Source: Hyphomicrobiaceae bacterium (GTDB taxonomy: Bacteria; Pseudomonadota; Alphaproteobacteria; Rhizobiales; HXMU1428-3). From it: DNA of 53,443 bases. A program made the translations under genes and the position numbers. Location of the stretch: positions 1-53,443 of the forward strand of contig JAJFHF010000101.1 of NCBI GenBank assembly GCA_021775775.1, read 5' to 3'. The notes beneath the pieces are model-generated. The model searched no databases. It was not told the DNA's origin and saw only the letters and a list, made by a program, of their open reading frames with translations. Shown piece by piece: positions 19,577-29,223 of this stretch. Numbering within the stretch: position 1 is the first letter of the stretch; each line of letters begins with the position of its first letter.

Positions 19577-20689
19577 TTAGTTTTTATCAGCAGCAAAATG
19601 AGCAACCGCCATAAGACCAACATCTTGGCTATGTTGATCAACACTCAAATCAGTTGGGTAACGCACATTAGCCTTAGACGGCATAGAAGGTGCATCTACA
19701 TAGCTCCAAGCGTCTTTATCAGCAAGCAATCTTTGCAAAACTTTTGCATTCAGAGCATGCCCACCACGATAAGATTTATAAGAACAAAGCAACGGATATC
19801 CAGAAAGAGCCAAATCACCGACCGCATCAAGCGCTTTGTGACGAACAAACTCATCGCTATATCGCAAGCCTTCACTATTCAATATTTTACCATCATCAAT
19901 GGCCACTGTATTATCGAGCGAAGCGCCAAGTGCGCGCCCTGCAGCCCATAATTGTTCCACATCAGCCATAAAGCCAAATGTTCTAGCACGGGCTAACTCT
20001 TCACGAAAAATCCCTGGGTTAATATCAGATGTAAATTTTTGGCGGCCAATAACAGGCGTCTCAAAATCAATTTCGACTTCAAGACGAAATCCATTATAAG
20101 GCAACAACTCACCCCAACACCCATTCTCTTCCACACGAACAGGTTTCAAAACCTTAATAAAACGGCGCGGCGCATCAAGCTCGCGAATACCAGCGTCTTC
20201 AATCGCGCGCACAAATGGAGAGGCGCTGCCATCCATAATTGGCACTTCACCATTATTAATTTCAACCAAAACATTATCAATAGACAGTCCGCGAAGCGCT
20301 GCCATTAAATGTTCAACCGTCGCAACACAAACCCCGCATTCGCTGCTCAAAACAGTACACAGAGTTAAACTATCAATAAATTGACAGTGTGCTTTAATTT
20401 CAATGTCTTTATTTGAATGCGTAACAGAAAAACGAATACCACTATTTATCTCACTGGGATGCAGCACAATAGAAACAGGCGCCCCAGAATGAACACCCAC
20501 ACCGTCCAAGCGAATGGAAGAACGTATTGTGGTTTGTTTCGCGCCAAGATAAGGACTTCCTGAAGTCCGGCTTTCATTTAAATATGAAGATAAAATTTCG
20601 TCATTAGCGTCATTAATATCCAAACCACCATTAAGTTCAGAATCGTCCTTAAATCCACTGCCGTCAAACTTATCAAAAGAATTACTCAT
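19577..20689 (-). CDS. lpxC: UDP-3-O-acyl-N-acetylglucosamine deacetylase
   Basis: LpxC is a zinc enzyme that catalyses the committed step of lipid A synthesis. Zinc ligands and catalytic residues are visible: VEHLMAAL (His127), RHKALDAVGD (His285, Asp289) and YRGGHALN (His312). They match E. coli His79, His238, Asp242 and His265 with a constant offset of 47-48. The protein has 370 residues, so the excess is almost all an acidic, Ser/Asn/Asp-rich N-terminal extension of about 47 residues before the normal start of the fold (TIRSSIRLDGVGVHSG). The ATG at 20689 has AGAGGG nine bases upstream, which supports the extension as real. The gene follows ftsZ after 512 bases. Confidence 0.96.
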   Translation of the reverse strand: MSNSFDKFDGSGFKDDSELNGGLDINDANDEILSSYLNESRTSGSPYLGAKQTTIRSSIRLDGVGVHSGAPVSIVLHPSEINSGIRFSVTHSNKDIEIKAHCQFIDSLTLCTVLSSECGVCVATVEHLMAALRGLSIDNVLVEINNGEVPIMDGSASPFVRAIEDAGIRELDAPRRFIKVLKPVRVEENGCWGELLPYNGFRLEVEIDFETPVIGRQKFTSDINPGIFREELARARTFGFMADVEQLWAAGRALGASLDNTVAIDDGKILNSEGLRYSDEFVRHKALDAVGDLALSGYPLLCSYKSYRGGHALNAKVLQRLLADKDAWSYVDAPSMPSKANVRYPTDLSVDQHSQDVGLMAVAHFAADKN

Positions 20690-21201
20690 AAGAGTGCACC
20701 CTCTATTTAACCTGTCTTATCTAGACACCCAGAACACATAGAACTATATGACGCCTCATAAGTTCAACTTGTAATCTTGGAGCCCCCCAACAATACAATC
20801 TTTTAACTAGCCATTTAACTTTTTCAAAATTCACAACCAATTATAAAACTATAAATCCACTCATTAGCGCCGTATGAATACGATCTTTTATCTGAGCGTC
20901 TGCCCCAAAGAGCAAAACTGTTCTAAACAACAAAACAGATCTATAATGAAACCATCAAAAGAAAATCAGTCAGCTGATTTTATAAATCTTTTAATAATTT
21001 CAATCGGAAACGAAACACAAAAGTTCACGACTTTATTATTTATTAAACATAACCCAGCCGGCCTCACCAATACAAATCACGGTTTCTTACAGTCTGTTAC
21101 TGACCATAAGACGTTGATTTAAATGAATTTTAAGGAAAGAATCTAGTTTTACAGGCAGCCAACCCCATAAAAACGTAAAGCTCAGAACTCAAAAACAAAG
21201 A
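20690..21201. other. AT-rich gap between ftsZ and lpxC
   Basis: No gene is supported. An 8-bp inverted repeat (AAAATCAG at 20962-20969, CTGATTTT at 20974-20981) with a CTTTT stretch after it on the minus strand could be a weak ftsZ terminator. A plus-strand 82-codon frame at 20874-21122 has no ribosome site and no family resemblance. The lpxC promoter should lie here, but I cannot place it. Confidence 0.4.
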
Positions 21202-23229
21202 TTACCCCTTATTTTGAGTCTTTCTTAAGAAAGGAGGAATGTCCGTAATCGGCTCATCATCATCCATACCCAAATTTACCGGTGGCACTTTATGTATCTC
21301 AAGAGTTGGGTAGCGCTCATCTGGCCGCCCCCCACCTTGTGGTTGAGCAACCTCTCCGTCTCGCACGGAATCTTGCGGTGGTAAAGGCTGAATAGATGGG
21401 TTAACTGGTGGATTATGATAAGGTGAAGCTGGTTTCATTGGCTCACCATAAGGGACACTACCCTGACCAACCACACCGCCCTGTCCAATGACCCCGCCCT
21501 GTCCACCTAAAGCGGCATCACCAACAATCGCAGATGCAGGTACCGGTGTCGGCGCTGGCGGGCGGTTACCATGAGCATCACGAAAAACGGGCTCTCCCAC
21601 TTGTTCTGGCCTTTGTTCAATTTCAGGCTCAGCGCCACGCACAGACTTTACCTCTGGCTGCTCATTATTTGTTTGAGCCCGGTTGCGCCCGGTAATCCGA
21701 TCAAAAAAACCAACCTTTTTCTTTTGGGCAACAACACCATGAGCTGTAGGCGCAGCCTCATAAGCCCTCATTTCAGCTTGCCCTGTCACAGGAAATTCAT
21801 CAATATTAGGCATGCGGCGCAAAGACCGGTGAACAGTTTGTGGCGCGCCAGGGACAAATTCATCCCCCATCGCCACATCACCACCGCGCCCATGTGCAGG
21901 GGCATGAGGCTCCAAACGTCCTTGGTCACCAATTGAAGCATTCATCCCATCACTCATAAAGCGTGGTGGTTTATTCTTAATCTGAACCTGACCTTTTTTC
22001 TCCTGACCATCTCTCAGCTGACCATCTCCCGGCTGACCATGGCCGCCTTGGCCTTGCACTCTGTGTCCATGACCGCTAGCACCATCTTGCGCGACCAACC
22101 GCCCGCCAGGCTGTACAAAGCGCCCATCGGGGCCAGTTTCCAGTTCTTTCAGGCGATCATTCAAACCAGGATTCTGCCCTGAGTTCTGAGATGCCAAACC
22201 CTCTTGTTCTAATTTACTATCTTGCTCCATGCGCACCCGGTCAGCTTCTTCGTGCATAGATTTAGGATGAGCATGATTTAACCCAGAAGCCACTAAAGAA
22301 ACCCGTAAATAACCTTGCAAATGATCATCAAAAGTCGCCCCAACAATGATATTCGCATCAGGATCAACCTCACTGCGAATTCGGCTAGCAACCTCATCCA
22401 CCTCAAACAAAGTCATATCATGACCACCAGAGATAGAAATCAGCAAACCCTTCGCACCAGCGAGTGAAATATCATCAATCAAAGGATTTGAAATCGCTTC
22501 TTCTGCAGCGCGATCGGCACGATTTTCCCCTTCAGCCATGCCAGTACCCATCACTGCGGCGCCCATTTCAGTGATAACAGTTTTAACATCGGCAAAATCT
22601 AAATTGATCAAACCTTCCTTCATAATCAGGTCTGTAACACAAGCTACACCTGAATTAAGCACCTGATCAGCAAGCTGAAAACTATCAGCAAATGTTGTTT
22701 GCTCATTCGCCAAACGAAATAGATTTTGGTTAGGAATAACAATCATCGTGTCAACATGTTGGCGCAATTGCTCAATCCCAGCTTCTGCAATCCGCATCCG
22801 CCGACGCCCTTCAAAATGAAAGGGCTTGGTCACAACACCAACAGTTAAAACGCCCATTTCCTGAGCAATTCGCGCCACCACTGGCGCAGCGCCCGTACCT
22901 GTGCCACCACCCATGCCACAAGCCACAAAAATCATATGCGCGCCTTCTAACAATTGGCGCATCTCATCTAAAACTTCTTCTGCAGCACCTTCACCAATTT
23001 CAGGATTAGAGCCAGCACCAAGCCCTTCAGTTAAGTTTGCACCAAGCTGAAAACGCACATCAGCCCCAGACATAGACAAGGCTTGCGCATCAGTATTCGC
23101 CGCAACAAATTCAACGCCCTGCAAACCTGAAGCGATCATATTATTAACCGCATTCCCGCCAGCGCCGCCAACACCCATAACAATGATGCGCGGTTGTAAT
23201 TCTTGAAAATGATGGTGACTTGAATTCAT
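21202..23229 (-). CDS. ftsZ: Cell division GTPase FtsZ
   Basis: FtsZ is the tubulin-like GTPase that forms the Z ring and recruits the divisome. The tubulin signature GGGTGTG is at residues 107-113, the nucleotide loop [13 protein letters not shown] at 19-31, and the catalytic T7 loop [12 protein letters not shown] near 215. The globular part ends near residue 320. A very long linker of about 330 residues follows, rich in Gly, Gln and Pro with repeated GQGG elements, and the protein ends with the conserved peptide DIPPFLRK that binds FtsA and other partners. At 675 residues it is longer than the roughly 590 of typical rhizobial FtsZ. It is the only ftsZ in the window, directly after ftsA. Confidence 0.98.
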   Translation of the reverse strand: MNSSHHHFQELQPRIIVMGVGGAGGNAVNNMIASGLQGVEFVAANTDAQALSMSGADVRFQLGANLTEGLGAGSNPEIGEGAAEEVLDEMRQLLEGAHMIFVACGMGGGTGTGAAPVVARIAQEMGVLTVGVVTKPFHFEGRRRMRIAEAGIEQLRQHVDTMIVIPNQNLFRLANEQTTFADSFQLADQVLNSGVACVTDLIMKEGLINLDFADVKTVITEMGAAVMGTGMAEGENRADRAAEEAISNPLIDDISLAGAKGLLISISGGHDMTLFEVDEVASRIRSEVDPDANIIVGATFDDHLQGYLRVSLVASGLNHAHPKSMHEEADRVRMEQDSKLEQEGLASQNSGQNPGLNDRLKELETGPDGRFVQPGGRLVAQDGASGHGHRVQGQGGHGQPGDGQLRDGQEKKGQVQIKNKPPRFMSDGMNASIGDQGRLEPHAPAHGRGGDVAMGDEFVPGAPQTVHRSLRRMPNIDEFPVTGQAEMRAYEAAPTAHGVVAQKKKVGFFDRITGRNRAQTNNEQPEVKSVRGAEPEIEQRPEQVGEPVFRDAHGNRPPAPTPVPASAIVGDAALGGQGGVIGQGGVVGQGSVPYGEPMKPASPYHNPPVNPSIQPLPPQDSVRDGEVAQPQGGGRPDERYPTLEIHKVPPVNLGMDDDEPITDIPPFLRKTQNKG

Positions 23230-23323
23230 CTTATTCCCCGCCTCAATAAAAGAAGCATTTTATTAATTTAACTGATTCGCACGATAAATCCCTAAACAGA
23301 AATAAACACCTGAGAAGGAACCC

Positions 23324-24628
23324 TTAAAAACTTTCTTTCAGCCACGCTCCCATACGTGCCCAATAGCCATTTTGATGCATCCGACGCGCTTGTTTAAACA
23401 AAGCTTCATCGGCTAAATCATAACTTAAAAGCCCCTCAAACAACCCTATAGAGCTTGCAAAAGCTGGCGTTAAGATCTCTTTTGAAATTCCCTCAATAGC
23501 AGGCGGCGCACCAATGCGCACTGGTTTACCAAAAATCTCAGAGGCAAACTCAGCGATCCCATTCAATTGGCTTCCCCCACCCGTCAAAATCATCCTTTGT
23601 CCAGAATGCGCCCCAAATCCGCTATTATTAAGGCGTTCTTGAACCAAAGACAAAATATGCTGAACCCGTGGCCTAATAATATCACACAGCTGCTCTGGAG
23701 AAATTTGCCCCTCAGCCACATTCCCCTCTCCAACAATGGAATAGCTGATCAAACGGCCCTGCTCGCCCCCTTCAGCCATATTTTGAGCACCTAAAGCTGA
23801 GCCATAAAGCACTTTAATCCGCTCAGCTTCCTGCAAAGGACAATTCAAGCTTTGCGCAATTTCATAAGAAATTAAATCCCCGCCCACGGCCAATGCATCA
23901 GAATGAACAAAGTAACCATTTGCAAACAATGCTAACTTTGTAGTCCCCCCGCCAATATCAATCACAGTGGTACCAAGCTCAATTTCACTACTATCAGTAA
24001 CAGCAAGTGCACTCATATAAGAAGAAGCCATCATCCGAGCGGCGCGCAAATGACACCGGTCAAGCAAAAGGGCAATGTTTTTCAACGGAGACACATCAGC
24101 TGTAACGGCATGCAAATCAAGCTCAAGCAAATCACCAACCAAATTCAACGGATCAGCAACACCTGTGACATCATCCAAAGTGAAGCCAAGCGGCATAAGG
24201 TGCAAAACCGCGCGCCCATCATCGGCAGCGTAATCACGCCCAGCAACCATGACTTCATCAATATGCGATTGTTTAATAACCGCCCCATCAAGTCCAACGG
24301 ACGTTGAAAAATTCAAAGAGCGCAACCGCCCACAAGAAACAGCAACCACCAGATTATCGATCTGTTCTCCGGCCTGTTTCTCGGCTTGTGAAACCACATC
24401 ACGCACAGCCATTTCGGCGGCATCTAAATCAACAAGAACACCAGCCTTCATACCGCGTGCGCGTTGATGCCCAACACCGACCACCTTTAAAAAAGCGCCC
24501 AACGGCGCCCCTGATGCCGGCGCATCTTCAACCCATTCACCGATTAAGCAGGTGAATTTACTGGTTCCAAGATCAAGCACGCTAACCCGAGAGCCTTGTC
24601 TTTTCGTTTGTTTTCCCCGTTGAAACAC
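23324..24628 (-). CDS. ftsA: Cell division protein FtsA
   Basis: FtsA is an actin-like ATPase that tethers FtsZ to the membrane. The protein has 434 residues. The phosphate-1 motif VLDLGTSKFTCLIG is near residues 18-31, the phosphate-2 motif TVIDIGGGTTKLALF near 220-235, and the adenosine motif MILTGGGSQLNGI near 344-356. The SHS2 subdomain inserts between them. The C-terminal helix (WARMGAWLKESF) is the amphipathic membrane-targeting sequence. The start is GTG at 24628, 16 bases after ftsQ ends. It is cotranscribed with ftsQ and ftsZ, the standard order. Confidence 0.97.
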   Translation of the reverse strand: MFQRGKQTKRQGSRVSVLDLGTSKFTCLIGEWVEDAPASGAPLGAFLKVVGVGHQRARGMKAGVLVDLDAAEMAVRDVVSQAEKQAGEQIDNLVVAVSCGRLRSLNFSTSVGLDGAVIKQSHIDEVMVAGRDYAADDGRAVLHLMPLGFTLDDVTGVADPLNLVGDLLELDLHAVTADVSPLKNIALLLDRCHLRAARMMASSYMSALAVTDSSEIELGTTVIDIGGGTTKLALFANGYFVHSDALAVGGDLISYEIAQSLNCPLQEAERIKVLYGSALGAQNMAEGGEQGRLISYSIVGEGNVAEGQISPEQLCDIIRPRVQHILSLVQERLNNSGFGAHSGQRMILTGGGSQLNGIAEFASEIFGKPVRIGAPPAIEGISKEILTPAFASSIGLFEGLLSYDLADEALFKQARRMHQNGYWARMGAWLKESF

Positions 24629-24644
24629 TTAATAAGCAACCCCG

Positions 24645-25631
24645 CTAAATTCCATCACTATGAATTGATTGAGAATCAATCTTAAGTTTACTCTTTGCAC
24701 CAAGATCCTCAAGTGTAGAAAGGACTTTTAATTTTCCTCCCTTTTTAGGCCTTAACGTGACCCTATCATCAAGCCGCAAATCAATAACAACCAAGTCTTT
24801 AGCCAAGATATTGTGCTGTATTTGCAACGCCCGAAGCCGGCTTAAACCACGCGCCATCTGCTTTTCAGGTAATAAAATCTGCATTCCATCTTTTAAGATC
24901 AATGACCACCGCCTTTGATCCTTCCGCCTAAAACGAACAAAGAAAGGGCGCAAATCATCAAATTTGTTTAAGGTCTCTAGTAACTGAGCCCCCTCCAATG
25001 GCGCACCACCACCTTCAAATATTGGCAAATTGATATGGGCACCAACATCAATTTTCTCAATGACAACCCCATCTTTATCAAAAACATATCGATTATTGAG
25101 CGTTAACCACCGCCCTATTGGCACCCGTTCTGTTACAAAAATATTAAGCCCATTGGGAAAAGCACGTTCAACAATCGCCTTTTTAACCCAGGGCAATTTC
25201 TCAATTTCGCTTTGCACTTCACCACTATTCAAGGCAAGCAAAGACTGATCCCATATAGGCCCCAACTGATTTATGATGGCCTGTTCTTTTGTATATTTAT
25301 GGCCCACAATATGAACCTGCTCAACAGGGAACTTAACATTCAAAAAAACCTGATGGGTCAGCTCCTTAATGCTTTGCCATGGTTTGAAATCTGACGCTGC
25401 ATTGCGATGGAACCCAAACCACAGACCAGCTCCAGCAATCAAGCCCATAACCAATATAAGTTGGCCAAAGCGCGGCCCCTTACCAGCTTTAGCGCGAGGC
25501 ACATGGACGCTAGATTGAACTTGAAATTCCTGGGCAAATTCATCTTTAACATAACAACCAATAGACGGCAATTCCCGCGACACAGCTGTATCACCTGAAA
25601 TTTTTGTCCCTTTTTTGGTTACCTGTTGCAA
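24645..25631 (-). CDS. ftsQ: Cell division protein FtsQ
   Basis: FtsQ is a bitopic divisome protein that links early and late division proteins through FtsB and FtsL. The 328 residues show a cytoplasmic N-terminus of about 55 residues, one membrane helix (LILVMGLIAGAGLWFGF, about 59-75), a POTRA domain beginning VEQVHIVGHKYTKEQAIINQL and then the FtsQ beta domain. The start is TTG at 25631, supported by GGAGG seven bases upstream; the start overlaps the end of ddl by 13 bases, suggesting coupled translation. The cytoplasmic N-terminus is longer than in E. coli, as is usual in alphaproteobacteria. Confidence 0.93.
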   Translation of the reverse strand: MQQVTKKGTKISGDTAVSRELPSIGCYVKDEFAQEFQVQSSVHVPRAKAGKGPRFGQLILVMGLIAGAGLWFGFHRNAASDFKPWQSIKELTHQVFLNVKFPVEQVHIVGHKYTKEQAIINQLGPIWDQSLLALNSGEVQSEIEKLPWVKKAIVERAFPNGLNIFVTERVPIGRWLTLNNRYVFDKDGVVIEKIDVGAHINLPIFEGGGAPLEGAQLLETLNKFDDLRPFFVRFRRKDQRRWSLILKDGMQILLPEKQMARGLSRLRALQIQHNILAKDLVVIDLRLDDRVTLRPKKGGKLKVLSTLEDLGAKSKLKIDSQSIHSDGI

Positions 25632-26545
25632 GAGGCATCCTCCACAAGAAAATTCACTAATTCTTCAAAGTTCCACCCCGCATGCGCAGCCATTTCCGGC
25701 ACCAGCGATGTCTGCGTCATCCCCGGCTGAGTGTTCACCTCAAGAAAAATGAGCCGTTCATTTTCTGGGTCATACCGAAAATCAGACCGGCTAATACCGC
25801 GGCACCCAAGCGTGCGATGAGCTATAAGTGTCCATTTCTGTATGATTTGATAAATATCTGGGGAAATTTCAGCCGGTAAGATATGTTCAGACCCGCCCAA
25901 TTCATATTTTGCACCATAATCATAAAATTCATGGCCCCCAGAGGGACGAATTTCCAAAACATCAAGGGCGCGATCTCCTAACACAGCACATGTCAGCTCA
26001 AGACCAGGGATAAATTCTTCCATTAACAATTCATCTTTTTCATCCCCAGCGGCTAAAATTTCTTCTCCCGGCGGTGCCAAAGCATCTTCACCAACAACAA
26101 AAATTCCAACACTAGATCCATCTGCAATCGGCTTTATCACGTAAGGAGGTGACATAAGATGTCCCAATGCAGCCTCTCCTCGTGCAACCACTTTATCGCT
26201 CGCGAACGGCATCCCCGCTTGCGTAAGAGCTTTTTTTGTCGCCAGCTTATCCATCGCCACAGCCGAGGCTAACACCCCAGAATGGGTGTAAGGAATTTTC
26301 ATAATCTCCAGCAAGCCTTGAATACAGCCATCTTCACCATAAGGCCCATGCAAGGCATTGAAACACACATCAGGTTTAATAGAGAGCAATCTCTCTACCA
26401 CATCGGCGCCAACATCAAGCTCGCTTACTTGGTGTCCTTCGCCGCGCAGTGCTGTCGCGCATGCCTTACCACTTTCCAAACTCACATCGCGCTCACCAGA
26501 TACCCCCCCCATCAAGACACAGACATGGCGTTTATCAATCGTCAT
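25619..26545 (-). CDS. ddl: D-alanine--D-alanine ligase
   Basis: Ddl makes the D-Ala-D-Ala dipeptide that MurF adds to the precursor. The 308 residues match DdlB. ATP-grasp features are visible: VLMGGVSGERDVSLESG at the N-terminus (about 10-26), the HGPYGEDGCIQGLLE loop near 65-79, YVIKPIADGSSVGIF near 134-148, and the C-terminal SRSDFRYDPENERLIFLEVNTQPGMT with the metal-binding Glu and Asn. Its start overlaps the murB stop by four bases (ATGA) and its end overlaps ftsQ, so the three are one transcription unit. Confidence 0.97.
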   Translation of the reverse strand: MTIDKRHVCVLMGGVSGERDVSLESGKACATALRGEGHQVSELDVGADVVERLLSIKPDVCFNALHGPYGEDGCIQGLLEIMKIPYTHSGVLASAVAMDKLATKKALTQAGMPFASDKVVARGEAALGHLMSPPYVIKPIADGSSVGIFVVGEDALAPPGEEILAAGDEKDELLMEEFIPGLELTCAVLGDRALDVLEIRPSGGHEFYDYGAKYELGGSEHILPAEISPDIYQIIQKWTLIAHRTLGCRGISRSDFRYDPENERLIFLEVNTQPGMTQTSLVPEMAAHAGWNFEELVNFLVEDASCNR

Positions 26546-27498
26546 AGTGCTAAATCCTCTCCCATCACCTCAGCTATCCCAAGTCGTTTAATTTCCCACT
26601 CAAGCTTAATACCGCTATTTTCAAATACACGTTTACGTACAGTCTCACCTAGCCGCTCTATATCCGTAGCGCTCGCGTCACCCTCATTGATTAAAAAATT
26701 ACAATGTTTGGTTGAAACCCGCGCACCGCCAACATTCAAACCGCGACAACCGGCTTCATCAATTAACTTCCAAGAACTATACCCGTCTGGATTCTTAAAC
26801 GTGCTGCCCCCGGTTCGGTCTTTAACCGGTTGCTTTTCTTCTCGGTAATCAACCACCTCCTGGTTCGCTTTTTCAATTTCTTCAGGAGTGCCCTGCTTTC
26901 CTTGAAAAACCGCAGACGTAAAAACATAAAATTTAGGCAAGCTACAATTTCGATAGCTATGCCCCATCTCTTTTACGCTAAAATTATGAACGTTTCCTTC
27001 AAAGTCGACAGCCCTTGCCTCAACCAGAAAATCACGCGTCTCTCCTCCATGCGCCCCTGCATTCATCCGCAAAGCCCCCCCAATCGAACCTGGGATGCCC
27101 CGGTAAAAACTCAAACCGGCAATGCCATGATCCGCGGCCCCACGTGCCAGTTTCATATCAGGCACGGCTGCCCCCACCAAAATACGGTGATTATCCAAAG
27201 GTTCAATTTGGTTAAACCCACGCCCCAACCGGATGACAATTCCTGGTATACCGCCATCTCGCACCAACAAATTAGAGCCAAGCCCAATCACTGTAATGGG
27301 CAAATCAACAGATAAATCAGTAGGTTTGTTTTTAAAAAAATAAGCAAGGTCATCTTCGTCAGCCGGCGTGTATAAAAGTTGGGCTGCCCCCCCCACACGA
27401 AACCAAGTTATATCAGACATAAGTGCATTGGCCTTCAAACGCCCACGCAGCTCTGGCATGGCTGCCAAAAACACCTCAGAAAAATCCTCAAACACCAT
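26542..27498 (-). CDS. murB: UDP-N-acetylenolpyruvoylglucosamine reductase
   Basis: MurB is an FAD enzyme that reduces enolpyruvyl-UDP-GlcNAc to UDP-MurNAc. From the ATG at 27498 (GGAG six bases upstream) it has 318 residues; a GTG at 27510 would add four. The FAD-binding part shows TWFRVGGAAQLLYTP and VIGLGSNLLVRDGG, and GLSFYRGIPGSIGGALRMNAGAHG follows. The catalytic serine lies in DRTGGSTFKNP and the C-terminal glutamate in the region ending SGIKLEWEIKRLG. It is a type I or II enzyme with the short insert usual in alphaproteobacteria. It sits 173 bases after murC ends. Confidence 0.96.
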   Translation of the reverse strand: MVFEDFSEVFLAAMPELRGRLKANALMSDITWFRVGGAAQLLYTPADEDDLAYFFKNKPTDLSVDLPITVIGLGSNLLVRDGGIPGIVIRLGRGFNQIEPLDNHRILVGAAVPDMKLARGAADHGIAGLSFYRGIPGSIGGALRMNAGAHGGETRDFLVEARAVDFEGNVHNFSVKEMGHSYRNCSLPKFYVFTSAVFQGKQGTPEEIEKANQEVVDYREEKQPVKDRTGGSTFKNPDGYSSWKLIDEAGCRGLNVGGARVSTKHCNFLINEGDASATDIERLGETVRKRVFENSGIKLEWEIKRLGIAEVMGEDLAL

Positions 27499-27671
27499 CA
27501 ACATCTCCACACAAACGAATGTGATTAACGCCTATAACCGAACAATGAAAAGAGTACTGCCATTGGGACAATAAAAAGTTTACAAAAACAAACTATTTAG
27601 CCAAACAAAAACACCCAATGACCAAATTGCCGATCGCAAGCTCTCTTTTAAGCCGGAACCGGCAACTTCTT

Positions 27672-29093
27672 TTAAGCAGCAATTTGTCTCAAGGCAGCAG
27701 GAAGCCCATTCATCCAGGCAGAAATAGACCCAGCCCCCAAACCAATAACCAAATCACCCGGCCCGGCTAATTTACGCACCAGCCCCACCAATTCGCTTTC
27801 ATCTTCAATGAAATGCACCTCTTGTCCCCGCGCTTTCACACCAGCACCCAAAGTTTTATGATCAAACCCTTCCAACGGCAGCTCACCAGCGGCAAACACA
27901 GGGGCCATAATCACAATATCAGCTTGTTCAAAACAGGCCTGAAACTCATCAAAATGACATTTCAACCGCGAATAACGATGCGGTTGCATAATCGCGATAA
28001 CATTTCTTTTTGTGGTCATTTTGGCCGCGCCCAAAACTGAATTTATCTCTACAGGATGATGCGCATAATCATCATAAAACGACACATCACCAAGGGACCC
28101 CACATGGCTAAAACGCCGCTTCACCCCGCCAAATTCAGACAAACCGCGCACAAGCCCCTCAACCTTAACCCCGATTTCATGGGCAACGGCAATCGAAGCG
28201 ACAGCATTGAGCGCATTATATTCCCCAGGCAGCGGCAAATGAAACCCACTCAAAGTCTGGGCGCCGCCCCTCATTTTGTTAGACAATTGCACATCGAACC
28301 GCACATCGCCGGCCCCCAGCTCACAATTAATCAGCCGAACATCGGCACTCTCATCCACACCATAAGTCAACAACCGGCGCGACGATAACCCACTTGATGA
28401 CCTGATATTATCCACAAGTTCACGCACCACACTGTGATCAATGCCCGCAAGCGTAAAGCCATAAAAAGGGATCTGTTCAACAAATTGCGCAAACGCCGCC
28501 TTAACGCCATCAAAGTCGCCATAATGTTCCATATGCTCGGGGTCAATATTGGTAATCACCCCAATCTGGCAAGGCAATTTTAAAAAACTACCATCAGATT
28601 CATCCGCTTCAGCCACCAACCATTCACCAGTGCCCACCCGGGCATTCGAGCCAAACGCCTCAATAATGCCCCCATTAATCACGGTCGGGTCAACCCCGCC
28701 AGCCACCAACACAGAGGCCATCAAAGACGTTGTGGTCGTTTTGCCGTGGGTACCTGCAATCGCTATAGAAGATTTAAGCCGCATCAATTCAGCCAACATC
28801 TCCGCGCGCAACACAATCGGAATGCCAGCGCTCCGCGCCGCAACCAATTCAGGGTTATCAGATTTAATGGCGCTAGAGACCACCAACACTCCAGCTCCTG
28901 TAACATGGCCGCCCTCATGCCCAACAAAAGCTTTAGCCCCCAAGCCCACAAGCCGCTCTACATTGGCATTCGCACTTAAATCACTGCCTTGCACCTGATA
29001 GCCTAAGGCAAGACACACCTGAGCAATCGCACTCATACCAATGCCGCCCATCCCAACAAAATGCAAAGGTCCAATCTGTTTTGGCAACTTCAT
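27672..29093 (-). CDS. murC: UDP-N-acetylmuramate--L-alanine ligase
   Basis: MurC adds L-alanine, the first stem residue, to UDP-MurNAc. From the ATG at 29093 it has 473 residues; an upstream frame start at 29123 gives ten extra residues foreign to the family. The N-terminal Rossmann fold begins LHFVGMGGIGMSAIAQV, the ATP loop is GTHGKTTTTSL (about 110-120), and NIDPEHMEHYGDFD and DDYAHHPVE mark the central and C-terminal ligase motifs. The ribosome site AAAGAG lies just upstream of the chosen start. A gap of 130 bases separates it from murG. Confidence 0.97.
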   Translation of the reverse strand: MKLPKQIGPLHFVGMGGIGMSAIAQVCLALGYQVQGSDLSANANVERLVGLGAKAFVGHEGGHVTGAGVLVVSSAIKSDNPELVAARSAGIPIVLRAEMLAELMRLKSSIAIAGTHGKTTTTSLMASVLVAGGVDPTVINGGIIEAFGSNARVGTGEWLVAEADESDGSFLKLPCQIGVITNIDPEHMEHYGDFDGVKAAFAQFVEQIPFYGFTLAGIDHSVVRELVDNIRSSSGLSSRRLLTYGVDESADVRLINCELGAGDVRFDVQLSNKMRGGAQTLSGFHLPLPGEYNALNAVASIAVAHEIGVKVEGLVRGLSEFGGVKRRFSHVGSLGDVSFYDDYAHHPVEINSVLGAAKMTTKRNVIAIMQPHRYSRLKCHFDEFQACFEQADIVIMAPVFAAGELPLEGFDHKTLGAGVKARGQEVHFIEDESELVGLVRKLAGPGDLVIGLGAGSISAWMNGLPAALRQIAA

Positions 29094-29223
29094 ACATAAC
29101 TCTTTCTTAAATAGACAAATCAAACGTTAAAAATGACGCTGACAAACTATGATGTTAGGTTCTTAAAAATCGCGAGCACACCTAATTTATCGTAGAATCC
29201 ATTCATCAAGTCGTTCCCGATCT

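Noticed and set aside
20874-21122. 82-codon plus-strand frame between ftsZ and lpxC
   Set aside because: No ribosome site, AT-driven composition, no family resemblance, and it lies where the lpxC promoter and ftsZ 3' end are expected.
27511-27671. Possible hairpin GCCGG-AA-CCGGC before murB (near 27652)
   Set aside because: A two-base loop is too small for a stable RNA hairpin and no T-run follows; I do not call a terminator.
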